Part shown: positions 29,514 to 40,951 of the stretch, one piece after another | How positions within the stretch are numbered: the first letter of the stretch is position 1 | Layout: every line of letters begins with the position of its first letter | NCBI GenBank assembly: GCA_945881905.1 | Contig: CAMCVV010000002.1 | Location: 1-64,000 of the forward strand | Length of the DNA: 64,000 nucleotides | Direction: 5' to 3' | Source: Paenibacillus alvei | GTDB taxonomy: Bacteria; Bacillota; Bacilli; Paenibacillales; NBRC-103111 | Made by a program: the position numbers and the translations under genes | Notes under the pieces: model-generated | Told to the model about the DNA's origin: nothing | The model's input: only the letters and a program-made list of their open reading frames with translations | Databases searched by the model: none

Positions 29514-30227
29514 TTAAAACTTGAGCCAGTCCGGTGTAATGCCGTTCAAATAATTGGTGATTTGCGTCATTTTGTCGGTATATAACAAGATGGCAATGAC
29601 CACCATGACGGCTCCTCCTGCTTTCATCATCACAGAAGAGTATTTCAGTAAAGCTTTCGTAGAACCAATAGAGAAAGATAAGAGGAAGAAGGGTATAGCA
29701 AACCCGAGTGAATAAGCAAACGTCATGTTCAGCCACGCTCTGGGTTCTGAAGCAGACAAAGCTAAAATTGAGGAAAGAATCGGTCCTACACAAGGTGACC
29801 ATCCCGCAGCAAAGCCAATTCCAATCAAAAGTGACCCTATATATCCTGCAGGTCGAAATTTCATCTGGAATTTACGTTCTTTCATTAAAAATTGGGGTTG
29901 GAAAATACCAAGCAAAAATAATCCCATCACAAAAATTAAAATCGCTGCGAGTTGTCTCATGAAATCTCGATAATCAAGAAATGCTTCTCCCACAAATCCT
30001 GCAGCATAACCGAGTGCAAAAAAAACTACTGAAAATCCAATGATGAAACTTAATGTGTGAAGCATAGTGGTTCTTCTTACAGAAGATTGAGCACGACCTG
30101 CTTTTAACTCAGCAACAGATATACCTGTAATATACGAAATAAAAGAAGGATATAAAGGTAAGCAACAAGGGGAGATAAAAGAAGCAAATCCAGCCCACAA
30201 AGCAATCCACACATTGACATTATCCAT
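29514..30227 (-). CDS. CcdA-type thiol-disulfide membrane transporter
   Basis: About 237 aa and six helices, with the cysteines of SPCCLPLYPSF and WSPCVGPILSSIL in helices 1 and 4, as in CcdA/DsbD-beta proteins that pass electrons across the membrane. The start could be ATG 30227 or TTG 30233. It follows znuB by 23 bp on the same strand, so it may be co-expressed with the zinc importer; in Bacillus CcdA supports cytochrome c and spore maturation. Confidence 0.9.
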   Translation of the reverse strand: MDNVNVWIALWAGFASFISPCCLPLYPSFISYITGISVAELKAGRAQSSVRRTTMLHTLSFIIGFSVVFFALGYAAGFVGEAFLDYRDFMRQLAAILIFVMGLFLLGIFQPQFLMKERKFQMKFRPAGYIGSLLIGIGFAAGWSPCVGPILSSILALSASEPRAWLNMTFAYSLGFAIPFFLLSFSIGSTKALLKYSSVMMKAGGAVMVVIAILLYTDKMTQITNYLNGITPDWLKF

Positions 30228-30250
30228 AAGCAATCATTCCTTTACGGAGA

Positions 30251-31057
30251 TTATGAGAGTTTGAAACTCTTTTTACCTATCATAAGCGAAATCAGCATGC
30301 CTATCAAGGATAGCACAATGGTTGAACCAGGAGCTAAGTCCCATACACCTGCGAAAGTCAAACCTGCGAACACACAAACTTCTGAAATGATGACTGCCAT
30401 GATGACTGCATGTTTGAAACTTCTCGCAATGAGCAAGCTACAAGCTGCAGGGATCGTCAAGAGCGCAGAAACCAACAACGCACCTACGATTTTGATGGAT
30501 ACAGCAATCACGAGTGCAGTAAGGACTGTAATGGCGATGTTATACGTAGACAAAGGTAACCCACTTACTCGCGCAGCATCTTCATCAAAAAACAGCAAAA
30601 ACATTTCTTTGAAATGAATAATAATCGCAACAACAACAACTGTACATACCCCAAAAATCAACCACAAATCCACAACGTTTAACGTATAAATACTTCCAAA
30701 GAAGTAACTCATCACATTGACGTTGAACCCTTTTCCTAAGGTGAATAGCATTGTAGCTAGCGCTACGCCTCCAGACATGATGATGGCCATAGAGAGCTCC
30801 GCATATGTTTTGTAGGCTTTCCTGAGATACTCTATAGCAAATGACGCCAAAATCGTAAATACGAGCCCTACAGCAATCGGATATACGTTAATGAGAAATC
30901 CAAGAGCGACTCCAGCAATCGTAATGTGCGCTAGCGTATCTCCAAACATCGATAACCGACGAAGCACGAGAAAAATACCCATCAAAGGTGCCGCGAGTCC
31001 AATTAATAAACCGCCGATGAGTGCTCTCTGGAAAAAATACTCATTAAAAATATCCAA
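30251..31057 (-). CDS. znuB: Zinc ABC transporter permease
   Basis: 268-aa ABC-3 family permease with about eight helices (ALIGGLLIGLAAPLMGIFLV at the start; RRLSMFGDTLAHITIAGVA is characteristic). It starts at TTG 31057 with AAGGAG upstream. Zinc is assigned from the adjacent His-rich binding protein and the Zur-like box; manganese cannot be fully excluded on the permease sequence alone. Confidence 0.92.
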   Translation of the reverse strand: MDIFNEYFFQRALIGGLLIGLAAPLMGIFLVLRRLSMFGDTLAHITIAGVALGFLINVYPIAVGLVFTILASFAIEYLRKAYKTYAELSMAIIMSGGVALATMLFTLGKGFNVNVMSYFFGSIYTLNVVDLWLIFGVCTVVVVAIIIHFKEMFLLFFDEDAARVSGLPLSTYNIAITVLTALVIAVSIKIVGALLVSALLTIPAACSLLIARSFKHAVIMAVIISEVCVFAGLTFAGVWDLAPGSTIVLSLIGMLISLMIGKKSFKLS

Positions 31058-31102
31058 GATGTACTTCTCCTTTATGTAAAAGACTGTACCGATACATGCG
31101 CT

Positions 31103-31882
31103 TCATGATCTCACACCAATTAATTCGCGCATTTGTTCGATCGAATGTGTGAGATTGGTTTCACGACAATCCTGAGCTTCGTGTGTATGCTTGACAAAAA
31201 ACTTCAGCTTGTTATTCGTCATTGACGGTTCTGCACCTAAATAAGACTCCATCATCTGGGTATCATGTGATACCATGATGAATGTCATGTGGTGATGGAG
31301 ATGCATATGTCGAATCATCTGGAAAAATCCAAGCTGTGAATCTGCATCTATGCCGATCGTAGGTTCATCTAGAATCAAGAGTTCCGGATTATTCACAATT
31401 GCGCGAGCAAGAAATGCTCTTTGCTGTTGTCCACCCGAAAGCTGACCAATCTTCCGCTCGGCAAGGTCTTCGATACGCATAGCCAAGAGAGCGTCTTGCA
31501 CTTGTTGCTTCCCGATTTTGGATATTCGCTTATACACATATGTTTTACCATAAAGTCCAGATTCGACGACTTCTCGAACTGTTGCAGGAAACATCGGATT
31601 AAATGCGTTTTTCTGCGGAACGTAACCGATTTTTTCCCAATTTTGAAATTGACCCAAAGGCTGATCGAATAATCGAATTCGCCCTTGAGTTGGTTTCAAT
31701 AAACCAACAAGCATTTTCAAAATTGTTGTTTTCCCAGAACCATTTGCACCTATTAATCCTACGAAGTCTCTTTCTTGAACTTGAAAATCAAGATTTCTGA
31801 ATACGTCATGTTGATCATACCGGTAAGCTACATTTTCTAATGAAATGATGTTTTGATGGCATGAAGTGGATGGATAGGTCAT
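31103..31882 (-). CDS. znuC: Zinc ABC transporter ATPase
   Basis: 259 aa from ATG 31882 (GGAG 7 bases upstream; the frame to 31909 has no such site). Walker A GANGSGKTTILKM, signature LSGGQQQRAFLARAI, Walker B LLILDEPTIGID, and the H-loop MVSHD are all intact. Its C-terminal tail is rich in Lys and His (FFVKHTHEAQDC). Between znuA and znuB in one operon. Confidence 0.94.
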   Translation of the reverse strand: MTYPSTSCHQNIISLENVAYRYDQHDVFRNLDFQVQERDFVGLIGANGSGKTTILKMLVGLLKPTQGRIRLFDQPLGQFQNWEKIGYVPQKNAFNPMFPATVREVVESGLYGKTYVYKRISKIGKQQVQDALLAMRIEDLAERKIGQLSGGQQQRAFLARAIVNNPELLILDEPTIGIDADSQLGFFQMIRHMHLHHHMTFIMVSHDTQMMESYLGAEPSMTNNKLKFFVKHTHEAQDCRETNLTHSIEQMRELIGVRS

Positions 31883-31928
31883 TGTGTTACTCCTAACTTG
31901 TAAGAACAATCGTATATCGTTACATCTT

Positions 31929-32900
31929 CTATTGTAACGCTTTTGTAAGATTTATCAAATTTTGTTCCATAAGTGAGATGTAATTTTGACCTGAAGTGAC
32001 TTGTTCCTCCGTTAAACCTTCGATTGGACTTAACACCATTGTCTCGATATTCAAATCTTTCGCTAGTGTTTTCGCTAATTTATCTGATAGGAGTTCTTCA
32101 AAGAAAATATGTGTGATGCCTTGTTCTTGAATAAACGCATTCACTTCTTGTATCTTCTTCGCCGTTGGTTCTGCATCAGGAGACAAACCCATAATGGCCA
32201 TTTGTGTCAAATTATACTCATGGCATAAGTACCCAAAAGCTTCATGAGATACAGCAATCTCATTACGAGGTAAAGAAGCCAGTGTCGTACGGAACTTCTC
32301 ATCTAACATTTTGAGGTTTTCAGCTAATTGCGCAAAATTTGTTTCATATGCGACTTGATGATCAGGATCTGCTTGAATGAGACCATCGCGAATATGTTCG
32401 GCCATAAGCAACGCATTGACGGGACTAAGCCACACGTGAGGATCGAAAGCTCCATGAGCATGCTCATCTTCATGACCTGCTTCTTCTTCATGACCTGCTT
32501 CTTCTTCATGACCTGCTTCTTCGGTTGCAGGTAATAATGCTAAACCTTCTGAAGCTTCAATCACGAGTAAGGACGAATCGGTTTTCAAGCTACCGAGGAA
32601 GTCATCGACCCATCCTTCAAAGCCAACGCCACTGTATACAAATACATCGGCTTTCGTTAGACTTCGCATGACACCACTTTTGGGAGTCCAATCATGAGGC
32701 TCCACTCCTGCAGGAACCAAGTTAATCACATGTGCATATTCTCCACCGATTTGACGAGCGAAATCATAAAGCGGATAGAAACTCGTAACGATATTTACTT
32801 TGCCTTCAACCAATTGGATTTGATTGGTGGTGCTACACCCGATTAATCCTGACGTCGTTAAGGTAAAAATCATGATAAGTGAAATTACTTTCCATTTCAT
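31929..32900 (-). CDS. znuA: Zinc-binding lipoprotein
   Basis: 323-aa cluster A-I solute-binding protein. Signal peptide with lipobox LIGC (acylated Cys22). Metal ligands are suggested by GVEPHDWTPK, FDPHVWLSP and VSHEAFGYL. Between the first two lies a Glu/His-rich segment made of repeated GHEEEA units ending EDEHAHG, the typical zinc-collecting loop of ZnuA/AdcA. First gene of znuA-znuC-znuB, behind a Zur-like box. Confidence 0.94.
   Translation of the reverse strand: MKWKVISLIMIFTLTTSGLIGCSTTNQIQLVEGKVNIVTSFYPLYDFARQIGGEYAHVINLVPAGVEPHDWTPKSGVMRSLTKADVFVYSGVGFEGWVDDFLGSLKTDSSLLVIEASEGLALLPATEEAGHEEEAGHEEEAGHEDEHAHGAFDPHVWLSPVNALLMAEHIRDGLIQADPDHQVAYETNFAQLAENLKMLDEKFRTTLASLPRNEIAVSHEAFGYLCHEYNLTQMAIMGLSPDAEPTAKKIQEVNAFIQEQGITHIFFEELLSDKLAKTLAKDLNIETMVLSPIEGLTEEQVTSGQNYISLMEQNLINLTKALQ
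32471..32524 (-). repeat. Three 18-bp repeats in the ZnuA metal loop
   Basis: Units at 32471-32488, 32489-32506 and 32507-32524 share the core CATGACCTGCTTCTTC on the plus strand; the first two are identical and the third differs only at its end. Together they encode GHEEEA repeats. Copy number likely varies between strains. Confidence 0.85.
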
Positions 32901-32923
32901 TGTAATAAAACCTCCCTGTTTAA

Positions 32924-32938
32924 TCGTAATGATTATTA
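32924..32938 (-). promoter_or_regulatory. Zur-like operator before znuA
   Basis: TCGTAATGATTATTA is a 7-1-7 inverted repeat that matches the Bacillus Zur box TCGTAATNATTACGA at 12 of the 14 defined bases. It lies 23 bases upstream of the znuA ATG, in an AT-rich promoter region. PerR and Fur boxes have the same architecture, but the downstream zinc importer makes Zur the best reading. Confidence 0.7.
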
Positions 32939-33015
32939 TTAACTTTATTATTATATACGTTTATATAAAATGAAGTCAACTATTTATAATCCTTACATGG
33001 AAGAGGACACAGCAT

Positions 33016-35480
<2,465 letters not shown>

Positions 35481-35548
35481 CTTATCCGTTCATCGAATAT
35501 ATCAATATTTAGTTGGTATGGAAAATATAACGAAAGCAGCACACAATG

Positions 35549-35803
35549 TCAAATCTGATCGGTAGGACTCCCTTTTTCTTGCTGAGATCGCCTTGGTGGA
35601 ACATAATCAATGCCGCCTGCGTGAAACGGATGACATTTGCATAGACGCTTGGTAGCTAACCACGTCCCCTTCATTGCTCCGTGCTCCTCTAACGCTTCAA
35701 GTGCATACATCGAACACGTCGGATAAAATCGACAAGCCGGAGGAAGTATCGGAGAGATGTATTTCCGATACCCGTGAATGATCATTTGCAAAAACTTCGT
35801 CAT
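35549..35803 (-). CDS. yidD: Membrane protein insertion efficiency factor YidD
   Basis: 84 aa, the normal length, with HGYRKYISPILPPACRFYPTCSMYALEAL and CHPFHAGGIDYVPP (described in pieces of the conserved region). The Cys residues of RFYPTCS and CKCHPF are conserved. It helps YidC insert inner-membrane proteins. It stands alone here rather than next to rnpA and yidC. Confidence 0.95.
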   Translation of the reverse strand: MTKFLQMIIHGYRKYISPILPPACRFYPTCSMYALEALEEHGAMKGTWLATKRLCKCHPFHAGGIDYVPPRRSQQEKGSPTDQI

Positions 35804-35943
35804 CGCCCAACCACCTCACCAAGAACTATCAACAGTCTATGATTCCCCTTGTCTGATTGGATATACAGCAGACGTTCCTATGATTACATTTTACTATCAA
35901 AACTGATGTTTGTATATGTGCTTCATCTTGGTCTGCTCATGAC

Positions 35944-36858
35944 TCATCTACGCTTGCTCGAATCATATTTATAGAAATACACGATGCAAGCGATCAGCAC
36001 TATAGTTGCATATAGACTTCCCTCCGCACCAAATTCCCCACCTGAAAGCACGACAGATCCTGACGGTTCAATGACAAGAATCGAAGGTGTGAATTGACCT
36101 GAAACCTGAAATCCATACACATACCCTTGAACAAAATTCCACGTCAAATGAATTCCGATCGGCATCCACAATGTACCTGTGCGTTCCCGACATATCCCCA
36201 GCATGATCCCTGCAAGCAACAGATTGATGAACCCTAGTGGAGAATCCCAAACACCTGGATTACATACGTGTAAACCCGCGAACACAGCTGTAGGGATCCA
36301 GATACCTGCGAATGAACCATACTGATAACGACATAATCCTTGCAAATACCCGCGACAAAACAGTTCTTCACTGAGTGACACGGCAATGAATATCATAAAT
36401 CCCTTAGCGATTAGCTTGAATAACGCTTGATCCATATGCACTTCTACAATCGCCAAGGAACCCGAAATGAAGATCAACGCACCGACTACAGTGATAAGTA
36501 AGAAACCTATCCACATACCATAGATAACATGTCGACCGATGTGTCCACGAGTAAACCCCAATAACCCATTCTGTGTTCGCTCACATACAGAGCTCATCAT
36601 GATCACAGCAAAGATAATACCTGCAAACTGTGCCCACATCGACGCTTCAAGAAAGAGTGGATGTCTGAACACTTCATCGAAAGAAGTCACGTTCGACTCA
36701 TCGAATAACAAGTAGACGATAACAGGAAGTAAGAACAACCATGTGAAGAGCATTGCACTCACCAGTAAGAGAACGATTCTACCGCCTACTTGCGCTATTT
36801 GAATCGTATACTTCTTGATACTTAATCGATTGATCCGTTCGGAATTCGTTACACGCAT
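35944..36858 (-). CDS. CPBP-family intramembrane metalloprotease
   Basis: 304-aa CAAX-prenyl-protease-related membrane protein with about eight helices. The catalytic motifs are present: SEELFCRGYLQG (EExxxR), FAGLHVCN and GIHLTWNF. Related proteins act in bacteriocin maturation or immunity, or on membrane-protein substrates; nothing adjacent identifies a substrate. It begins 1 base after the aldo/keto reductase stop codon, so the two are translated together. Confidence 0.85.
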   Translation of the reverse strand: MRVTNSERINRLSIKKYTIQIAQVGGRIVLLLVSAMLFTWLFLLPVIVYLLFDESNVTSFDEVFRHPLFLEASMWAQFAGIIFAVIMMSSVCERTQNGLLGFTRGHIGRHVIYGMWIGFLLITVVGALIFISGSLAIVEVHMDQALFKLIAKGFMIFIAVSLSEELFCRGYLQGLCRYQYGSFAGIWIPTAVFAGLHVCNPGVWDSPLGFINLLLAGIMLGICRERTGTLWMPIGIHLTWNFVQGYVYGFQVSGQFTPSILVIEPSGSVVLSGGEFGAEGSLYATIVLIACIVYFYKYDSSKRR

Positions 36859-36859
36859 G

Positions 36860-37834
36860 TTAGGTATTCACCGATTCTAGACGTTCTACTTGTTGTCGAT
36901 CTAGACGAACTTCATGCTGTGCGAGACTATCTCGAAGTTGGTCTAGTGAACTTGCGCCAATAATCGGAATGGCTTGGAAACCCGGTTGAGAACGTATGTA
37001 TGCCAGCACTACTGTCGTTACAGAGATACCCCAATCTGAACAGTATTCGAGAATAATCTTATATCGAGCAAGGTTAACTTCGTTCACATATCTTGCTACC
37101 AACTGTGGACTGAGTCCTGCCACGCCATACTGATGCAATTTCGTGAAGAAACCATTCGCTTGAGCAGTATACGGAATCGCTGTCAGGCCACACTCTCGAT
37201 GATAGCTCAGTGTATGTTCATCCATGTTGACTAGTGTTGGATCCGTCAGTGCTTCTGGGTTCACATCAGCAAGACTCCACATCATTTGATTGGCGACGAA
37301 TCCTCGATAGCCACGAACTTGTGCGATTTGCGCAGCTTCTCGGATTCGTGAATGATGCCAATTCGAACAAGCATAATATCTGATTTTACCTTCTTTTACT
37401 TTTGATTCTAAAGCGTCTAAGATTTCTTCAACAGGTGTAAGTACGTGATCTCGATGCAAATAATAGATATCGATATAATCGGTTCCCACATCATGCAGGC
37501 TCTGATCTAGATCTTCTGTGATAGCTGACACACTCATTCGCGGGATGTGCATACGATCTAGATGGGGATGTGCACCTTTGGTAGCTAATACGATGTGATG
37601 GCGATTTCTTCTGGCTTTCATCCAAGCACCAATCGTCTGTTCACTTATCCCTTTCCCACCACTGATCCAAGCTGCATAGATATTCGCTGTATCGATGAAA
37701 TTACCACCATAATCAGCATATTGATCCATAAGTTGAAATGAAGTTGGTGTATCTAGGACACTTCCGATATGCGCTGTCCCAAAGCATATCGAAGAAACCT
37801 GTAGGTCCGTGTTTACTAATAATTGGTTCTCCAT
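36860..37834 (-). CDS. Aldo/keto reductase
   Basis: 324-aa NAD(P)-dependent TIM-barrel reductase. FIDTANIYAAW holds the catalytic Tyr and Asp, VLATKGAHPHL the Lys, and YLHRDHV the His. The substrate is unknown; the subfamily is typical of sugar or aldehyde reductases in Paenibacillus. CPBP protease follows directly. Confidence 0.9.
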   Translation of the reverse strand: MENQLLVNTDLQVSSICFGTAHIGSVLDTPTSFQLMDQYADYGGNFIDTANIYAAWISGGKGISEQTIGAWMKARRNRHHIVLATKGAHPHLDRMHIPRMSVSAITEDLDQSLHDVGTDYIDIYYLHRDHVLTPVEEILDALESKVKEGKIRYYACSNWHHSRIREAAQIAQVRGYRGFVANQMMWSLADVNPEALTDPTLVNMDEHTLSYHRECGLTAIPYTAQANGFFTKLHQYGVAGLSPQLVARYVNEVNLARYKIILEYCSDWGISVTTVVLAYIRSQPGFQAIPIIGASSLDQLRDSLAQHEVRLDRQQVERLESVNT

Positions 37835-37872
37835 CTTGTGAGCCTCTATTCTTCTGATGTGATTACGTTATA

Positions 37873-38781
37873 TTAATGAATATCTCTCTTTTTGAAACGT
37901 CCGCCTCGCACATCATGAATATGACCGATCGCCATGAAAGCCTGTAGATCAATTTCCTCGACGATCACTTTCAACTTCGCTTCTTCTAATCGCGTGACCA
38001 CACAGAAGATTACTTTCTTATCTCCTCCCGAGAAGCCACCTTCTCCATGCAAATACGTCACACCTCTGCCCAATCGATCCATGATCGTTTCACCTATTTC
38101 TTTATGCAAGTCACTGATGATCCACACAGACTTCGATTCATCGAAGCCTTCAATGGTGACATCGATCATTTTAAATGCAATAAAATAAGAAATCAGTGAA
38201 TACATCGCTTGATCCCAACCAAATACAAACCCCGCACTACCTAAAATAAATAAATTGAGAAACATGACGACTTCGCCGACAGAAAGTGAAAATCTTTTGT
38301 TGAACACAATCGCGACAATTTCCGTGCCATCGAGAGAACCACCGAATCGGATCACCATCCCTACACCAACGCCAAGGATGATGCCTCCAAATACCGCAGC
38401 AAGCAAAAGATTTTCTGTAAACGGATCCACTTGATGTAACACAGTCGTCCCGATCGCAAGGAGAATAACCGCAAAAAATGTAGATAAGGTAAATGTTCTT
38501 CCGATTTGTTTATAGCCCATATATAGGAAAGGTAAATTCAAAGCAATAAGCAAAATCCCAATCGGGATATCAAATAAATAAGACAATATAATGGAAATCC
38601 CTACCACACCGCCATCAATAATTTGATTCGGTATCAGGAAAATTTCCAATGAAACGGATACCAAGATGGCTCCCATCGTGAGGAAAATCGCTCGTTGAAT
38701 CAGAGATTTTTTCGTGATTCCCTTATGTTTCAGATAATTGTTATGTGCAATATCTTGCGTTTCGGTTGGAAGTTGATTCAA
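37873..38781 (-). CDS. YitT-family membrane protein (full-length)
   Basis: 302 aa with five or six helices (DGGVVGISIILSYLFDIPIG and GGSLDGTEIVAIVFNKR) and a C-terminal cytoplasmic DUF2179 domain (GRGVTYLHGEGGFSGGDKKVIFCVVTRLE, in pieces). It starts at TTG 38781 with AGGAGG upstream. It is the longer paralogue of 26149-26739. Function unknown. Confidence 0.9.
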   Translation of the reverse strand: MNQLPTETQDIAHNNYLKHKGITKKSLIQRAIFLTMGAILVSVSLEIFLIPNQIIDGGVVGISIILSYLFDIPIGILLIALNLPFLYMGYKQIGRTFTLSTFFAVILLAIGTTVLHQVDPFTENLLLAAVFGGIILGVGVGMVIRFGGSLDGTEIVAIVFNKRFSLSVGEVVMFLNLFILGSAGFVFGWDQAMYSLISYFIAFKMIDVTIEGFDESKSVWIISDLHKEIGETIMDRLGRGVTYLHGEGGFSGGDKKVIFCVVTRLEEAKLKVIVEEIDLQAFMAIGHIHDVRGGRFKKRDIH

Positions 38782-38801
38782 TACAGTTCCTCCTGTTACA
38801 C

Positions 38802-39464
38802 TCAGTTGTTCAGTCGTCCCCAGTCAAAATCCACACTATTCAAGAATGCTTTCGCTAAGACCAGATGTCCCATCATATTAGGATGAACACGATCCCATGC
38901 AATCGTAGCAGGATAAACTTCTTTGAGCAATGGCTTCAGCGCGACTTGGGTATTGATATATATACAATCATAGTCAAACGCGATACTCTTAACGATTTCA
39001 CCATAACTGTCCATTTTACTACGCATCGCATCTTGTTTGTTCGGTTCTAGATAGAAGGGTGACATGAGAATTAATCCTTTGACAAGAGGACGCGTTCTTT
39101 GCACTAACTCTCTCAGTGATTCATCGTATTCTTTGATATACACATGAGATTCCCTCATTAAGGGTTGATCGAATTGCCTCCACACATCATTGGTCCCAAT
39201 CATAATTGATAACCAATCTGGCTTCAGGTCAAATACATCAAGCTGCCAGCGTTCTTTCAAATCCAATACGGTGTTACCACCTATTCCCATATTGACGACA
39301 CGAATGCCTTGATCAGGATAAAAAGCACCTAGAAATGCATCGATTAAGGCGACATATCCCTTACCTACTCCACCGAATATTCCTTCTCCATACGGTCTCT
39401 TGCGCTCACAATCGGTGATTGAATCGCCTATCATTACCAGCTTATCGTTCTTATTGAGCTTCAT
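38802..39464 (-). CDS. SGNH/GDSL hydrolase
   Basis: 220 aa. The Ser block VMIGDSITDCERKRPYG, the Gly block GIGGNTVLDL, the Asn block MIGTNDVWRQF and a C-terminal DRVHPNMMGH block are intact, giving a complete Ser-Asp-His catalytic set. No signal peptide. I chose ATG 39464, with a G-run 7 bases upstream; 39470 is the alternative. Likely deacetylates or deacylates a sugar or lipid ester. Confidence 0.9.
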   Translation of the reverse strand: MKLNKNDKLVMIGDSITDCERKRPYGEGIFGGVGKGYVALIDAFLGAFYPDQGIRVVNMGIGGNTVLDLKERWQLDVFDLKPDWLSIMIGTNDVWRQFDQPLMRESHVYIKEYDESLRELVQRTRPLVKGLILMSPFYLEPNKQDAMRSKMDSYGEIVKSIAFDYDCIYINTQVALKPLLKEVYPATIAWDRVHPNMMGHLVLAKAFLNSVDFDWGRLNN

Positions 39465-39820
39465 TTCCATACCCCCCCTATGTGAATGCGTAATTAGGTA
39501 CACACGACTTCTACTTTAATTTATATCTAATGATCAGTCAAAAGTCTAGTTTATTATTCCATTATACCATGTTCGTGCTCAACTCATGAACAACTTTACA
39601 CATACACCTCTGCATGGGTGTGAAGCGACATGTGATATCTACGCATGATAACTACACCCATTGCCATATATGTTGAAGTTCTTTCACTGCTTCTAGCGTG
39701 AGCTATGTATAAGTAATCATGAACAAACAACCTTGACTTCGTGCACTGCACAATGTCAAGGTTGTTTGTAGAGGTGTATGTACACCCGTAAGTAATTCCA
39801 TGAAGATGCGGTCTTCGTCA
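39465..39820. other. Gene-free stretch, one strong hairpin
   Basis: No supportable gene. It contains the promoter region of the SGNH hydrolase, which I could not define, and the perfect inverted repeat listed next. Short inverted pieces such as CACC with GGTG around 39607-39622 are too small to interpret. Confidence 0.6.
39723..39769. terminator. Perfect 15-bp inverted repeat, putative terminator
   Basis: Arms at 39723-39737 (ACAAACAACCTTGAC) and 39755-39769 are exact reverse complements with a 17-base loop. It lies 52 bp past the stop of the Gfo/Idh gene on the minus strand and could end that transcript. It lacks a pure T-run, so a protein-binding or mRNA-stability role is possible. Confidence 0.5.
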
Positions 39821-40843
39821 TCATCTGATCTTGACGATCGTCCCTGTGCGTTGCGATTCAAAAGCAGACAAGATCACTTGCAATGAACGCAACCCTTCTT
39901 GACCAGATATCCGCGGAGGCGTTGAATTACGGATACACGTAACAAATTCATCGATCACTCCACTTGTGACTTGTTTCTGATTGGTCGCGATTTCTCCTGC
40001 ACGATAGCGTTCGATTTGACCATTCGTTAATTCGAGAATCACTTGATCTGTTGGGTCTGTCCCGATCTTCAAGACACCATGCTCACACCAGAGAATCGTA
40101 GTCTTCTCTTCGCCTTTATAATACGTCCAACTCGCAACAAGCGTACCTATAGCTCCGCTTGTCATCCGAAGTAAACACGTCGCATTATCATCAATATCTG
40201 TTCCTGCTTTGTGTCTCGTTGCAATCATCGCTGCGACATCCTCGACTTCATCATCGAGTAACCAACGGATCAAATCAGCCTTGTGTACACCGAGATCACC
40301 CATAGCTCCCATAATGGCTTCTTCTTTTCGGAAAAACCAACTATCTCTTCCGTCGATACTCCACCCTTCGGGACCTGGATGACCAAACGAAGTGCGAAAA
40401 CTTAAGACTTTACCTAATACACCACTTTCAAGAATTTCTTTGGCTTTGACATGTGGTGGCATTAATCGCTGGTTATGTCCGACCATCACATACACTTGGT
40501 GCTGTTGCGCTGCTTCGATGATTTGCTTTGCTTCTTCCATAGATGTCGCCATCGGCTTTTCGATAAGCACATGTGCACCTGCTTCAATAGCTGCTATCGC
40601 TACTTCAGCATGCAGGAAATTCGGTGTGCACACGCTAAGGGCATGTGGTTTTTCATGTTGAAGCATTTCTGTGTAATCGCGGTAAGCTTTGCCGCCATGC
40701 ATCGTTGCAAAGTGTTGTGCTCTTTCGATGATCGGATCACAAAAAGCAACTAATTCCACATGTGAATTTTCAGCATATTCAGGTATGTGACGATGTTTGG
40801 ATATCGATCCGCAACCGACAACTGCAACTTTAATTCGATTCAT
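39821..40843 (-). CDS. Gfo/Idh/MocA-family oxidoreductase
   Basis: About 340 aa. Rossmann start KVAVVGCGSISKHRH, VCTPNFLHAEVAIAAIEAG, and the catalytic-site HVLIEKPMATS. These enzymes act on sugars, inositols or their derivatives with NAD(P). I chose ATG 40843, with GAGG 9 bases upstream. The adjacent TIM-barrel epimerase and AraC regulator suggest one sugar-related operon. Confidence 0.92.
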   Translation of the reverse strand: MNRIKVAVVGCGSISKHRHIPEYAENSHVELVAFCDPIIERAQHFATMHGGKAYRDYTEMLQHEKPHALSVCTPNFLHAEVAIAAIEAGAHVLIEKPMATSMEEAKQIIEAAQQHQVYVMVGHNQRLMPPHVKAKEILESGVLGKVLSFRTSFGHPGPEGWSIDGRDSWFFRKEEAIMGAMGDLGVHKADLIRWLLDDEVEDVAAMIATRHKAGTDIDDNATCLLRMTSGAIGTLVASWTYYKGEEKTTILWCEHGVLKIGTDPTDQVILELTNGQIERYRAGEIATNQKQVTSGVIDEFVTCIRNSTPPRISGQEGLRSLQVILSAFESQRTGTIVKIR

Positions 40844-40951
40844 AATAAACAACCTCACTTCGATTGATATAGTTTTATATCCATAGGATACCCCGTTACA
40901 GAACTGTTATGATATCCCGTTTCGATCGGCAAACATATTCATACTCGCGCA

